A stretch of DNA of 64,000 nucleotides, taken from Lepidodermella squamata (lineage: Eukaryota; Gastrotricha). Positions 53,552 through 64,000 of the stretch are shown here, one piece after another. Within the stretch, counting starts at the first letter, position 1; every line of letters starts with the position of its first letter. A program made the translations under genes and the position numbers. The DNA is taken from contig JBLDXI010000023.1 in NCBI GenBank assembly GCA_047495785.1, forward strand, positions 1,054,001 to 1,118,000, written 5' to 3'. A model generated the notes under the pieces. The model saw nothing but the letters and a program-made list of their open reading frames with translations, did no database searches and was not told where the DNA came from.

Positions 53552-53998
53552 CCGTAAACTACAGTATAGAGGCCGCGGCGATTAATTTTCCTGATTTTTC
53601 AGAAAGGGGTGAAAAATGCGGCGATTATTCAGGTGCGGCGATTATTCGAGTGCGGCCTTTATTTTCTTGAATTTTCAGCCGTCACGCTGAACTAGCAGTT
53701 TATTCACTACTAACGGGTGTAACAGGTGCGCCAGAGGGCGGATTTTACTGTAATCAAGATCTGCAGCTAGCGCGATGAGTTTACATATTCGCTAAGAAAG
53801 TGCGGATAATCCGTCTACTCGGAGTCACCCCAGGTGTCTCATTGAAGGTGACTGCTAATCGCTATCAAGTGCGGCGATTATTCGCGCGCGGCCTTTATCC
53901 TTTATTATTACCAAATTGTTGAAAATGGGGTGTTTTTGCGGGGATTATTCAGGATGCGGCCTTTATTCAGGATGCGGCCTTTATACTGTAGTTTACGG
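53552..53998. mobile_element. MITE with TA target duplication and CCGTAAACTACAG inverted ends
   Basis: CCGTAAACTACAGTATAGAG at the left is mirrored at the right end with one mismatch over about 25 bp. TA dinucleotides flank both ends (53550-53551 and 53999-54000), as for Tc1/mariner or pogo-type elements. Inside, GCGGCGATTATTC and GCGGCCTTTATT motifs recur. Non-coding. Confidence 0.8.
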
Positions 53999-54031
53999 TA
54001 TGTACAACTGTTTGACTATTCGCACATATTG

Positions 54032-54052
54032 TAACCCTAACCCTAACCCTAA
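54032..54052. repeat. Interstitial telomere-like (TAACCC)3 tract
   Basis: Three and a half perfect units of the metazoan telomere repeat (TTAGGG on the other strand), 32 bp after a MITE. It may mark an old break repair; three units alone could also be chance. Confidence 0.6.
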
Positions 54053-54713
54053 GCTAAATTATTGTTCAATTGAAAGCTGCAAAATTGCGAAAATATCTTC
54101 AAATAGCCAAATAGTGTACATGAGTATGTACGAATAATCGAAAAGCTGTACATAAGTATAAACGACAATCCACTTCGGGAAATACTTTACTTTGTAGTTT
54201 TGCTAAAATTAGCTAAAATTCTTAAGACATGCTAAAATTCTTAAGACATGGGGACTGAAATCAACGAGGGTCATATCGATAGCGACGTTAAATAACTCGG
54301 ACTTAGGGTCGTTTACATCCTATTCAAGGTCACGGTTGAATAAAAACTAGCTTTTCATTAGAATATCCATAAAGAAATAGCCAAGTTTAACAGTTCCAAA
54401 CTCATTCCAGGTAGTTTGAGGGATGATCACAGGAGCGATAAACTTCATGAAAATTACCGCTTGATTTCCTGAAATCCTGCTTCATTGTTTCAAGATTTGT
54501 GAACGTAACGGGTCAATAAGCACAAAATAAAAAGTCAATAAAATTCTTATCGATTGTTCATAACAATCCTCTACAATTGAATAGCCGCTCTTGTTGAAGT
54601 AAATAGCCAGAGGGCAAAGTAATATGGCGATATATGACTTGGACATTCAGCTGCGATAACACTATACGTATCCAGCAAACACATGCGCGCTGAGTTTTGA
54701 ATTCGAATACAGC

Positions 54714-57700
54714 TCAAACACCAGCGAAAACAGCCAAGTATAAATTTGCGCTTAGGATGAAAAAACCAGCCGCAAGAACTACCAGGATGTCGCAGACACG
54801 TTTAAATTCCAGTGGTTTGAAGCGGCGAAAGAGCTGGATCGGAATTGTGAATTTTACGACATCCCGAGCCATAAATATCTCATAGATGGCAACGGCAGCC
54901 ATAGTCGCGTTGAGACTCAAGGCATAGTTTGCCAACAATATTTGCTGATCAGTCTCAGGAACGCTTCGCAGGACATCAGATTGCGCGACGATCAGTGACA
55001 GCATGATTGTGCAGCATATGGCTGGGCGGTCCGGGACACTTGGATCCATCAACAAAGTACCAAGTCCAAGTACTATAAGGATGTAGCAAGGGATCATAAA
55101 ATTCACAATGTAATAGCTTGATTCGCGTTTGAACGTCAGCGTAATCCGTGCATAGGAAACACGCGAAGACGCCCTTATTCGCGATGGCATAGTACCCTGT
55201 TCACTTTTGTAATTTGATAACTTCCAAACGCCGAAGTCCAGAGACCCAACCAGTTTAACGTACAACCCGCCAATCGATACAAACTCTGTGTTTTCCTCTA
55301 AAGCCATCGTCATATCGCAGGTTTGGTTGTCGAAAGGAAAAGTTGTCAGGTCCAACTTGCAACTGGTTGCGAATGTCCCAACGCGTGTCCAGTGGAAAAA
55401 CAAGGTTCGATTCGGTCGCGTTGGGTAGTAGGCAATTTCAATCTTCTCCCCGCATACCGGATTGATTTTATCGAAATCGGGCGTTTTGTTAGGGAAAATC
55501 ATCGCAGGTCGCCATATGTCAGTTCGCCGGGTTGACACGAGCCGCTCCTTGTCCTCTGCACCTGGGGCTGTGTAGTTAGCACTACAGGAGGATACCATCC
55601 ACTGCAGCATGAGTGAGCCCCAAAAGTAAGCCCTCTGTTGGTCTTGCTCCATCGATTCGACATTTTCCAGGTTAATGGTGGCATATACCGTTGATGCACG
55701 TCCAGGTGTTCGCTGCTCGACGCCAAGATACGGGCACGGAATAATATCGTCAATAGCCACGGTTGGCATTAAGTTCCCAGCCAGGAGCTGTGGCACTGGG
55801 AAGCCAGTCACTGGATCGTAGTAAGTGCCCTGAACACTCTGATCGGTCACAGAAGTAGTTGTGGGGCCTATCGATGATGTTATCGCCGTGCTCGATGAGG
55901 TGGTGTTTTGCTGTGTAGCACTTGTCTGAAGGCTGGTTGATAAGGATGATGATGTCGAAGCAGTTGTTGTGGTGTTGCTTTTTGTCGGCGACAAAATCCA
56001 AGTCATACTTTCCAAGAAAATTGTTTCGGAGAAATTTTGATCTTTAAGAAATAGTGCTTACACTCGCCTGATATTGATGGTACCACTGAAGGCCACAACT
56101 TCGGTCGAGGTTTCCCCAGTTAAGTATCCCAAGTTAGTGAAACATATAGCCGAAGGGGTCGCCCCGTACCCCGGCAGCGGAGTAATTCCAACCTGTTAAA
56201 CAAAACCTTTCATAAACTTTGATAAAATAACAAGATACCAACCGTCACAGTGTATTTGACTTTTTGTACTATCAGCCTGTACTTCGCATTACCACTTGAA
56301 TCAAACCAGTTCGGTAGGCCGCACGCTGGCTGCGTAACGCTGGTGTAGTTGAACGGCACTGCGGTCAAACGGGTGACTATAGTGCTATCAAATGCCGCGT
56401 AAAGTTCCCCGCTACCGGTGCTGTGTATCTTGCGTCGCAAGAAGAAACCGCCCATTGCAGAAGGATGGAACCCCAAAAGTAGACCCTTTGCTGGCCCTGC
56501 TCGACAGACTCGATGTTATCGAGGTCTAGACTGATGAATACCGATGTAGCGCGTCCCGGAGCCCGCTGTTCGACACCAAGATAAGGGCACGGGGTAAGAT
56601 CATCTGTTGCAATTGTTGGTACCATATTCCCAGCCAAGAGCTCTGGAACAGGAAAGCCTGTAACTGGATCGTAGTATGAGCTCTCATTTCCTAGATCTGT
56701 CATGGAATTCGAACTTCCCTTTTCCGAAGTTGCGAGGCTTGTGGATGTTGTTATCGCATTTGTTTGTTTGATCGACGTGCTCAGTGAGGCGTATTGCTGC
56801 GTAGTAGTTGTCATGAGGCTGGTTGATGAGGATGACGATGTCTTCGATGATGACGAAACAGTCGTCGTTGTGTCGTTTCTTGTCGGCGACAAAATCCAAG
56901 TCATGCTTTCCAAGAGAATAATGATTTCGAGAGGTTTCAGGTGCAAGGAAACTTACAATCGCCTGACATTGACGGTACCCCTGAATACTACCATTTCGGC
57001 CATGGTATATCCCGTTATGTATCGTAAGTTGGTGAAGCATATAGCCGAAGGAGTCGTTCTATATCCAGGCAACGCTGTAATACCAACCTGGGAGAAAATC
57101 ATTTACCGCCGATAATAAAAAAGAAAGATACCAACCGTCACAGTGTAGTTGACCTTTTGTACTATCAGCCTGTACTTCGCATTGCCGCTTGAATCAAACA
57201 AGTTCGATAGACCGCACGCTGGTTGTGACACACTGGTGTAATTGAACGGCACTGGGGTAAAATTCATGACTTTGGCACTGTCAAACGCCGCGTAAAGCTC
57301 CCCACCGCCGTTCGCAAGTCGGTGAGAGATGATCAATCCCATGTAATTCCGCATAGCATTGAGATACCCCACGCCACCTAGTATATCTGCCAATTTATCC
57401 TAGTCAAACTTGCTGCAAAGCCTTCATATCATGAACATACTTATCGACTTATTCTCGTATAAATTGGGGAATCTCAGGATAAACCAGCCTGATGATGCAT
57501 TTAACGGATAGTATGCGTCTAAATCCAATTCAATCCGCCATGGCCATGACTCTTGAGTCCTGCAAAATTCCTATGTTTCACAGTCATTTGTAACTTCTGA
57601 CCCGGCGTAAGATCTCACTCACCCCTATTGTTATTAGAAACTGACCGACTGATGAAAGCGTGCAGCCTTTCGGATAAGAGAATACTGAGGTGGGCCGTCG

Positions 57701-59975
57701 AATCGGCCAAGCTGTGATACTGCTGTTATAGCTGTCGAAGCTGCTGATCATGTGCGCAAAGGGTGGCCCAGCCATATCAGTCGGATAAGGTAGTGCCGCG
57801 GTGTCTGGTTCAGGGAGTACAGATCCTTGCGTATTCCAGAAATGACTGCGTTTTAAATGTTTACAGAATACAAACCAAATAACTGATCTTTCCATTCTTC
57901 AATTTGGCTTCGCTTAGCTTTCACGAAGAACGAACATTTTTAAATGATAGAATTACATTGAAAAATAAAATAATTTGCTAGAAAACTGACGAGAAGGAAG
58001 ATGTTTGCGCGGTTAAGCCTGATTTGTAAATCCACTTGCGACCCACAACTGCTTCATTGGTATGTATTATTAAAATAAAATGAATAATACACAGAAATCC
58101 GCCAAGTACTGCAGAGAGGCGATTTTGTAGAATTAGAAAATTGCAGAAAGAAAAAAAATTGCAGAAAATTGCCTGCGGAAAGTCGGGTGTGTTGTTGTTT
58201 TGCGAGTTTTTTGCGCGAATCCTGTGCTTCCATCTGTGCTTTCCTAATGGTGCGTCCACAAACTAACTTCGGAGAGGGTGACTGTTTGTGCGGTTTCGTG
58301 GGCGTCCTTTGTTCAGCCCATTGTTCTCACATCGGGCGCGCAGTCCGAAGCGCGCGTTTGTGAACGAAAATCTCAAACTTCGGTCAGCGATTACGCAACT
58401 TCAAACGCTGAAACTTCGGACGCGTCTCCGAAGCAGTTTATGAACGTAACATAGGACCGAGTAACATTCGTACAACTCAAATCTGGAATCAAAATCACAT
58501 TTTACTCATTCCTTTCCGAAGAAATCATTGATTATCGATTATCGATTTCTACAAATAGCTAATTTTAATTCCGCCTCCAAGAGATGCGCCACGTTTCAAA
58601 GCAAATCAGCTTATTTTTTGAGATCACGCTTTCCAATAGAAAGAAAATGCAGGATATCGACGTTTACTCAAATATGAGAGAATATTTGAAAAATTCTTAT
58701 GCCAGAAAATAAGAATTATTTCCAGAAAATTCTGGACATTGAACAATTATCTTGGAATTCAATGACCTTGTAATATAATAATCTGGGGCTCGAATTTTAG
58801 GCAGGTACATCGAAAATACCCTGGCGCTGCAGGATTGGTACACGTGAAAAACCTTGGCGCTTAATCAACTTGGGGCAAGCAGCAATTGACTTACAATTTT
58901 CGGATGACGACATCAGAATCCGAACCCAGTCCGATGAAAAATGGCCCATAGGATCCTACGGTGATCAGTTTTACGTCAAAATCCGCAACCCATCCTCTCA
59001 TATATACATCAGCCATGCAATTCGCGGCTTGCAAGGAGACACTGCCGTTCAGAGGAATAATGGAAATCTGATTTGCATACAAACTTTCAGGCAAATTTTC
59101 CTCTATCAAAACAAGTAACCAACGTTGTACTTGTTATAATAACGCTGTGTTTGAATGACTATTCGATACATTGCACTGCCTGAATTCGTCAGCACGATTT
59201 CGCTGCCGCAACTGGGCTGTGACTCGGCAAAGGCTAAAACCGGGGAGGAAGTTATGTTCATCGGTGGAAGATACGCGGAGTTTGCGGATGAAGCCAGTTT
59301 GTAATCAGAATATCTCACATAAACCTTTCCGCCTACTTCGAGCTTGTGCCAAATCGTCGCACTTCCCCATAGCTGCTAAATGAATCGTAAATCGCAGCTG
59401 AGCCCATCGATTTTTCTGCAAACAATTTAAAGTTAAGGTCATAAAACTGAATGCGAAACTAACTCGGTATAATGTCAGCTGGTTGTCCTATTCCAAATCC
59501 AAACCAAGCGTTCGAGTTGCTGGTTTTATAGGTCACGGAAACCTCGATTCTAAACGGAGCCAACAAGCCAAGCTTATCGGATGTAAGCTAAAAAAATCTT
59601 GGTACGCTCAGTTACTAAAACTGGAACCTCACAATCAACCATTCCGAAAGTTTTGTTGGAGTTTGCCTGTGAGGAGATGAGCCGGACGCCATTTTGAACG
59701 TATTCAGCTGAGTAGGAGAGAGTCAGGCTCGAGTTTCCGTTTACATTTCCATCAGTTAGGTCGAAAGACAGGTCAGCTACGTAGCGTGGAGTTCCTGCCA
59801 GCGATTCTTGAAGTGGAACAGAAGCTGTGTCTGGTACAGGGTCGATTCCTGATTCAATTGCACCCAAGCCTAATTTTGATACAAATTTGATTTATGATTA
59901 TTACCATTTGAGATCTGTACCTGCAGACAGAATTATAACGATGAAAACTAAATATGACTTATATTGAAGCATCAT
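54714..59975 (-). pseudogene. Receptor gene D/E: chimeric Cys-loop receptor with embedded gene A segment
   Basis: From 5': exons 1-7 at 59921-59975, about 59640-59869, 59464-59587, 59124-59415, 58895-59067, 57623-57845 and 57441-57570. Exon 8 (57136-57386) and exon 9 (56957-57087) are largely a copy of gene A. A truncated exon 10 (from 56905) runs past the copy border at 56416 and stops at 56377, before the Cys-loop. Behind it lie the rest of an original exon 8 (56243-56416), an exon 9 (56062-56192) and a full exon 10 (54714-56007, Cys-loop CKLDLTTFPFDNQTC, four membrane segments). Exon 4 lacks one base near 59370, where gene A reads TTGCTCC. Skipping from the copied exon 9 to the last exon 10 is phase-compatible and would restore the channel part. 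The 3' end is closest to gene B. Confidence 0.82.
56417..57360. repeat. Apparently identical copy of gene A segment (32140 to about 33083)
   Basis: The offset of 24,277 bases is the same at both ends, so there is no net length change over about 0.9 kb. I noticed no substitution until about 57328, where scattered differences begin. It includes the 3' part of exon 8, intron 8, exon 9, intron 9 and 489 bp of exon 10. The 3' junction shares only GGTG with its source. Confidence 0.88.
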
Positions 59976-60959
59976 CAGGCAAATTCCACAAAAATATGAC
60001 GGGAAGTGTTTTCATTCGCTTAATTTTTGTTCGTGATTCCTCCCAGCTGCGGCGCGTAGGCAGAAAGTGTTGTCGTTTTCAGATTCATCTCTTAGCTCGA
60101 AAGCGGGCTCTATGGCTTGAATTGCTCCTCTGAACTCAATTGCTGAACTCAATTGAAAGAGGTTTGAAAAATTAATTCATGAAGTGTTTGCTATCGGCTA
60201 ATTGACCGGCGGCTTCGAACATTTTCGAAAATTTTGACAATTTTAAAGGTTTGACACAACGCAGACAACAGGCAAGAGACTACATTCTCTTGTTCCCCAG
60301 CTGTATAGCAGTGTCATAGACGTGCAATTTGTCATCTAAAAAATTTCCTGCTGCGCCATGTTTTGAATTATTTATTATAACCGCCGAGCAACGCATTAGT
60401 TCGTTAGCAGAAGCTAGCATAACAGGCGCCTATCTGATGCATTTTGATTCGATTGTCCAGGCTCATAAGCTAAAGTAAAACACGGAAAAAGCAGTTTTGA
60501 TACATGCGATCAAAATGATTGATGCTTGTCTCTTCCTTAACGATGATGATCATTGATAATTTGTGTGAAAAAGAGCTACACATTAATTATGAACGATCGC
60601 TGAAAAGTGATTATTCATAATTTGTGCAAAACAACAAGTACGTGTCGATTTTCCTTGAAAAAACTGAGGTTTCAACGTCTGTTCCCCTATAGAAAACCTT
60701 GGTTCCGCCGGTATCAAAATTTTATGGTTTTCCCTTTCAGAGTTTAATCGAACCTGTTCCGGGGATCACTCTTCCCCCCATCGGTCATGAAACATTGTAA
60801 ATTGGTGTGATTTGCTGGGATAATTATGCTATCGTCTTAAATTCGTTCACAACGAAACAGAGGTTCCTCCGAGAATGCCACGCCTCACTCTTTTTGCGTC
60901 CAAATGACTCGAGACTCGAGCTAAGAGGTACCGAGTCCTCAGTTGATTGAGAGACAATT

Positions 60960-61045
60960 GAGCGGCGTTTAAGCTAGTTTGGTCTCTTTCTCGCCTCAGG
61001 CGAACACAGGGTGCGATCTTCGATCCCCGAGCTCCCGGAGATGGA
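60960..61045 (+). other. Weak tRNA-like sequence in the tandem unit
   Basis: AAGCTAGTTTGGTCTC resembles an A box and CTTCGATCCCC a B box at plausible spacing; the second copy is at about 63488-63573. The match is poor and may be a decayed SINE. Confidence 0.25.
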
Positions 61046-61422
61046 AAATCTTTTTTTGCTGTTTTTGCCAAAATGACGAGTCATTTGGGCTTTTAATTCC
61101 GCCTCCAAGAGATGCGCCACGTTTCAAAGCAAATCAGCTTATTTTTTGAGATCACGCTTTCCAATAGAAAGAAAATGCAGGATATCGACGTTTACTCAAA
61201 TATGAGAGAATATTTGAAAAATTCTTATGCCAGAAAATAAGAATTATTTCCAGAAAATTCTGGACATTGAACAATTATCTTGGAATTCAATGACCTTGTA
61301 ATATAATAATCTGGGGCTCGAATTTTAGGCAGGTACATCGAAAATACCCTGGCGCTGCAGGATTGGTACACGTGAAAAACCTTGGCGCTTAATCAACTTG
61401 GGGCAAGCAGCAATTGACTTAC

Positions 61423-62503
61423 AATTTTCGGATGACGACATCAGAATCCGAACCCAGTCCGATGAAAAATGGCCCATAGGATCCTACGGTGATCAGTTTT
61501 ACGTCAAAATCCGCAACCCATCCTCTCATATATACATCAGCCATGCAATTCGCGGCTTGCAAGGAGACACTGCCGTTCAGAGGAATAATGGAAATCTGAT
61601 TTGCATACAAACTTTCAGGCAAATTTTCCTCTATCAAAACAAGTAACCAACGTTGTACTTGTTATAATAACGCTGTGTTTGAATGACTATTCGATACATT
61701 GCACTGCCTGAATTCGTCAGCACGATTTCGCTGCCGCAACTGGGCTGTGACTCGGCAAAGGCTAAAACCGGGGAGGAAGTTATGTTCATCGGTGGAAGAT
61801 ACGCGGAGTTTGCGGATGAAGCCAGTTTGTAATCAGAATATCTCACATAAACCTTTCCGCCTACTTCGAGCTTGTGCCAAATCGTCGCACTTCCCCATAG
61901 CTGCTAAATGAATCGTAAATCGCAGCTGAGCCCATCGATTTTTCTGCAAACAATTTAAAGTTAAGGTCATAAAACTGAATGCGAAACTAACTCGGTATAA
62001 TGTCAGCTGGTTGTCCTATTCCAAATCCAAACCAAGCGTTCGAGTTGCTGGTTTTATAGGTCACGGAAACCTCGATTCTAAACGGAGCCAACAAGCCAAG
62101 CTTATCGGATGTAAGCTAAAAAAATCTTGGTACGCTCAGTTACTAAAACTGGAACCTCACAATCAACCATTCCGAAAGTTTTGTTGGAGTTTGCCTGTGA
62201 GGAGATGAGCCGGACGCCATTTTGAACGTATTCAGCTGAGTAGGAGAGAGTCAGGCTCGAGTTTCCGTTTACATTTCCATCAGTTAGGTCGAAAGACAGG
62301 TCAGCTACGTAGCGTGGAGTTCCTGCCAGCGATTCTTGAAGTGGAACAGAAGCTGTGTCTGGTACAGGGTCGATTCCTGATTCAATTGCACCCAAGCCTA
62401 ATTTTGATACAAATTTGATTTATGATTATTACCATTTGAGATCTGTACCTGCAGACAGAATTATAACGATGAAAACTAAATATGACTTATATTGAAGCAT
62501 CAT
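61423..62503 (-). pseudogene. Second copy of receptor exons 1-5 (tandem unit 2)
   Basis: Exons at 62449-62503, about 62168-62397, 61992-62115, 61652-61943 and 61423-61595 mirror exons 1-5 of gene D/E, including the signal peptide, the first extracellular repeat and the one-base deletion in exon 4. No exons 6-10 follow before the next unit, so alone it could encode at most a secreted fragment. If transcribed through, exon 5 could splice to exon 6 at 57845, skipping the downstream copy. Confidence 0.75.
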
Positions 62504-63950
62504 CAGGCAAATTCCACAAAAATATGACGGGAAGTGTTTTCATTCGCTTAATTTTTGTTCGTGATTCCTCCCAGCTGCGGCGCGTAGGCAGAAAGTGTTG
62601 TCGTTTTCAGATTCATCTCTTAGCTCGAAAGCGGGCTCTATGGCTTGAATTGCTCCTCTGAACTCAATTGCTGAACTCAATTGAAAGAGGTTTGAAAAAT
62701 TAATTCATGAAGTGTTTGCTATCGGCTAATTGACCGGCGGCTTCGAACATTTTCGAAAATTTTGACAATTTTAAAGGTTTGACACAACGCAGACAACAGG
62801 CAAGAGACTACATTCTCTTGTTCCCCAGCTGTATAGCAGTGTCATAGACGTGCAATTTGTCATCTAAAAAATTTCCTGCTGCGCCATGTTTTGAATTATT
62901 TATTATAACCGCCGAGCAACGCATTAGTTCGTTAGCAGAAGCTAGCATAACAGGCGCCTATCTGATGCATTTTGATTCGATTGTCCAGGCTCATAAGCTA
63001 AAGTAAAACACGGAAAAAGCAGTTTTGATACATGCGATCAAAATGATTGATGCTTGTCTCTTCCTTAACGATGATGATCATTGATAATTTGTGTGAAAAA
63101 GAGCTACACATTAATTATGAACGATCGCTGAAAAGTGATTATTCATAATTTGTGCAAAACAACAAGTACGTGTCGATTTTCCTTGAAAAAACTGAGGTTT
63201 CAACGTCTGTTCCCCTATAGAAAACCTTGGTTCCGCCGGTATCAAAATTTTATGGTTTTCCCTTTCAGAGTTTAATCGAACCTGTTCCGGGGATCACTCT
63301 TCCCCCCATCGGTCATGAAACATTGTAAATTGGTGTGATTTGCTGGGATAATTATGCTATCGTCTTAAATTCGTTCACAACGAAACAGAGGTTCCTCCGA
63401 GAATGCCACGCCTCACTCTTTTTGCGTCCAAATGACTCGAGACTCGAGCTAAGAGGTACCGAGTCCTCAGTTGATTGAGAGACAATTGAGCGGCGTTTAA
63501 GCTAGTTTGGTCTCTTTCTCGCCTCAGGCGAACACAGGGTGCGATCTTCGATCCCCGAGCTCCCGGAGATGGAAAATCTTTTTTTGCTGTTTTTGCCAAA
63601 ATGACGAGTCATTTGGGCTTTTAATTCCGCCTCCAAGAGATGCGCCACGTTTCAAAGCAAATCAGCTTATTTTTTGAGATCACGCTTTCCAATAGAAAGA
63701 AAATGCAGGATATCGACGTTTACTCAAATATGAGAGAATATTTGAAAAATTCTTATGCCAGAAAATAAGAATTATTTCCAGAAAATTCTGGACATTGAAC
63801 AATTATCTTGGAATTCAATGACCTTGTAATATAATAATCTGGGGCTCGAATTTTAGGCAGGTACATCGAAAATACCCTGGCGCTGCAGGATTGGTACACG
63901 TGAAAAACCTTGGCGCTTAATCAACTTGGGGCAAGCAGCAATTGACTTAC

Positions 63951-64000
63951 AATTTTCGGATGACGACATCAGAATCCGAACCCAGTCCGATGAAAAATGG
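63951..64000 (-). pseudogene. Third copy of receptor exon 5, cut by the window end
   Basis: The donor and last codons of exon 5 (GSDSDVVIRKL) are present; the rest lies beyond the window. It belongs to tandem unit 3. Confidence 0.65.

Larger units (their letters stand above)
52205..54713. other. Intergenic between receptor genes C and D
   Basis: It contains the MITE at 53552-53998, a telomere-like tract at 54032-54052, a fragment related to the 1199-1396 MITE at about 54272-54330, and a 3' flank homologous to that of gene B from about 54360. No gene is seen. Confidence 0.55.
58563..64000. repeat. 2,528-bp tandem repeat: two full copies and a partial third
   Basis: Unit borders are at 58563, 61091 and 63619; the third copy runs off the window. 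I noticed no difference between copies. Each unit carries exons 1-5 of a receptor gene, its upstream region and about 1.1 kb of intergenic sequence. The junction reads ATTTGGGC|TTTTAATTCCG. Such identity means either a very recent amplification or an assembly artefact. Confidence 0.9.

Noticed and set aside
60847-61071. 74-codon minus-strand frame in the tandem unit, repeated at 63375
   Set aside because: Identical copies reflect the tandem repeat; the sequence looks like a decayed tRNA-derived element rather than a protein.

Overview
The window is nuclear DNA from an invertebrate animal. The evidence is short GT-AG introns (many of 50-65 bp), signal-peptide exons, EGF and PAN/apple modules, Cys-loop receptors with four membrane segments, polyadenylation signals, MITEs, tRNA-like retroposons and a short (TAACCC)n tract. 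I cannot name the species from the sequence.

Region 1 (1-3536 and 22059-24549). Two paralogous three-exon genes for small secreted PAN/apple-like proteins (168-1008 and 23779-24549) flank a plus-strand Cys-loop receptor gene. That receptor is split: its ligand-binding half is at 2821-3536 and its membrane half at 22065-22499.

Region 2 (3537-22058). An 18.5-kb Polinton/Maverick (adintovirus-like) element is what splits the receptor. Its ends can be placed to the base: 5'-AG...CT-3' termini, imperfect terminal inverted repeats of about 217 bp, and a 6-bp target duplication TTTACG. The minus-strand late block (4992-12447) encodes a glycine-rich membrane protein, a fibre-like protein, a frameshifted zinc-ribbon protein, a 47-residue DUF5679-like protein, an adenain-type protease, a pX-like protein, the major capsid protein, a small basic virion-type protein, a penton-type protein, a scaffold-like protein and the packaging ATPase. 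The plus strand carries a phospholipase A2-integrase-chromodomain fusion and a protein-primed family B DNA polymerase, which is broken near its middle. Most late genes share an ATCTA(A/G) motif 6-15 nt upstream of the ATG. It resembles the TCTA late promoter described for CroV and the mavirus virophage. A divergent TATA-type pair precedes the polymerase and an AT-hook gene. The left arm holds a probable spliced host-like secreted gene. The right arm holds diverged 170-180-bp repeats, a 1.8-kb minisatellite of hairpin-forming units and a tRNA-like sequence.

Region 3 (25380-30867). A secreted EGF-type gene on the minus strand and a pepsin-family aspartic protease on the plus strand, the latter with a one-base frameshift.

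Region 4 (31275-64000). A minus-strand tandem array of an unusual Cys-loop receptor family. Each gene has ten exons in a conserved plan: signal peptide, two tandem copies of an unrecognised extracellular domain (exons 2-5 and 6-9, with matching intron phases), a Ser/Thr-rich linker, then ligand-binding domain and channel in exon 10. Gene A (31275-35193, about 987 aa) and gene B (37321-41596, about 984 aa) read cleanly. Gene C (44584-52204) is a pseudogene with introns swollen by insertions. Gene D/E (54714-59975) is a chimera: an apparently identical copy of about 0.9 kb of gene A is embedded in its exon 8. Upstream, a 2,528-bp unit carrying exons 1-5 is repeated in tandem with no difference noticed and runs off the window end. 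A truncated copy of the plus-strand receptor lies at about 43.7-44.3 kb. The locus is thus a receptor-gene nursery shaped by duplication, template switching and mobile elements.
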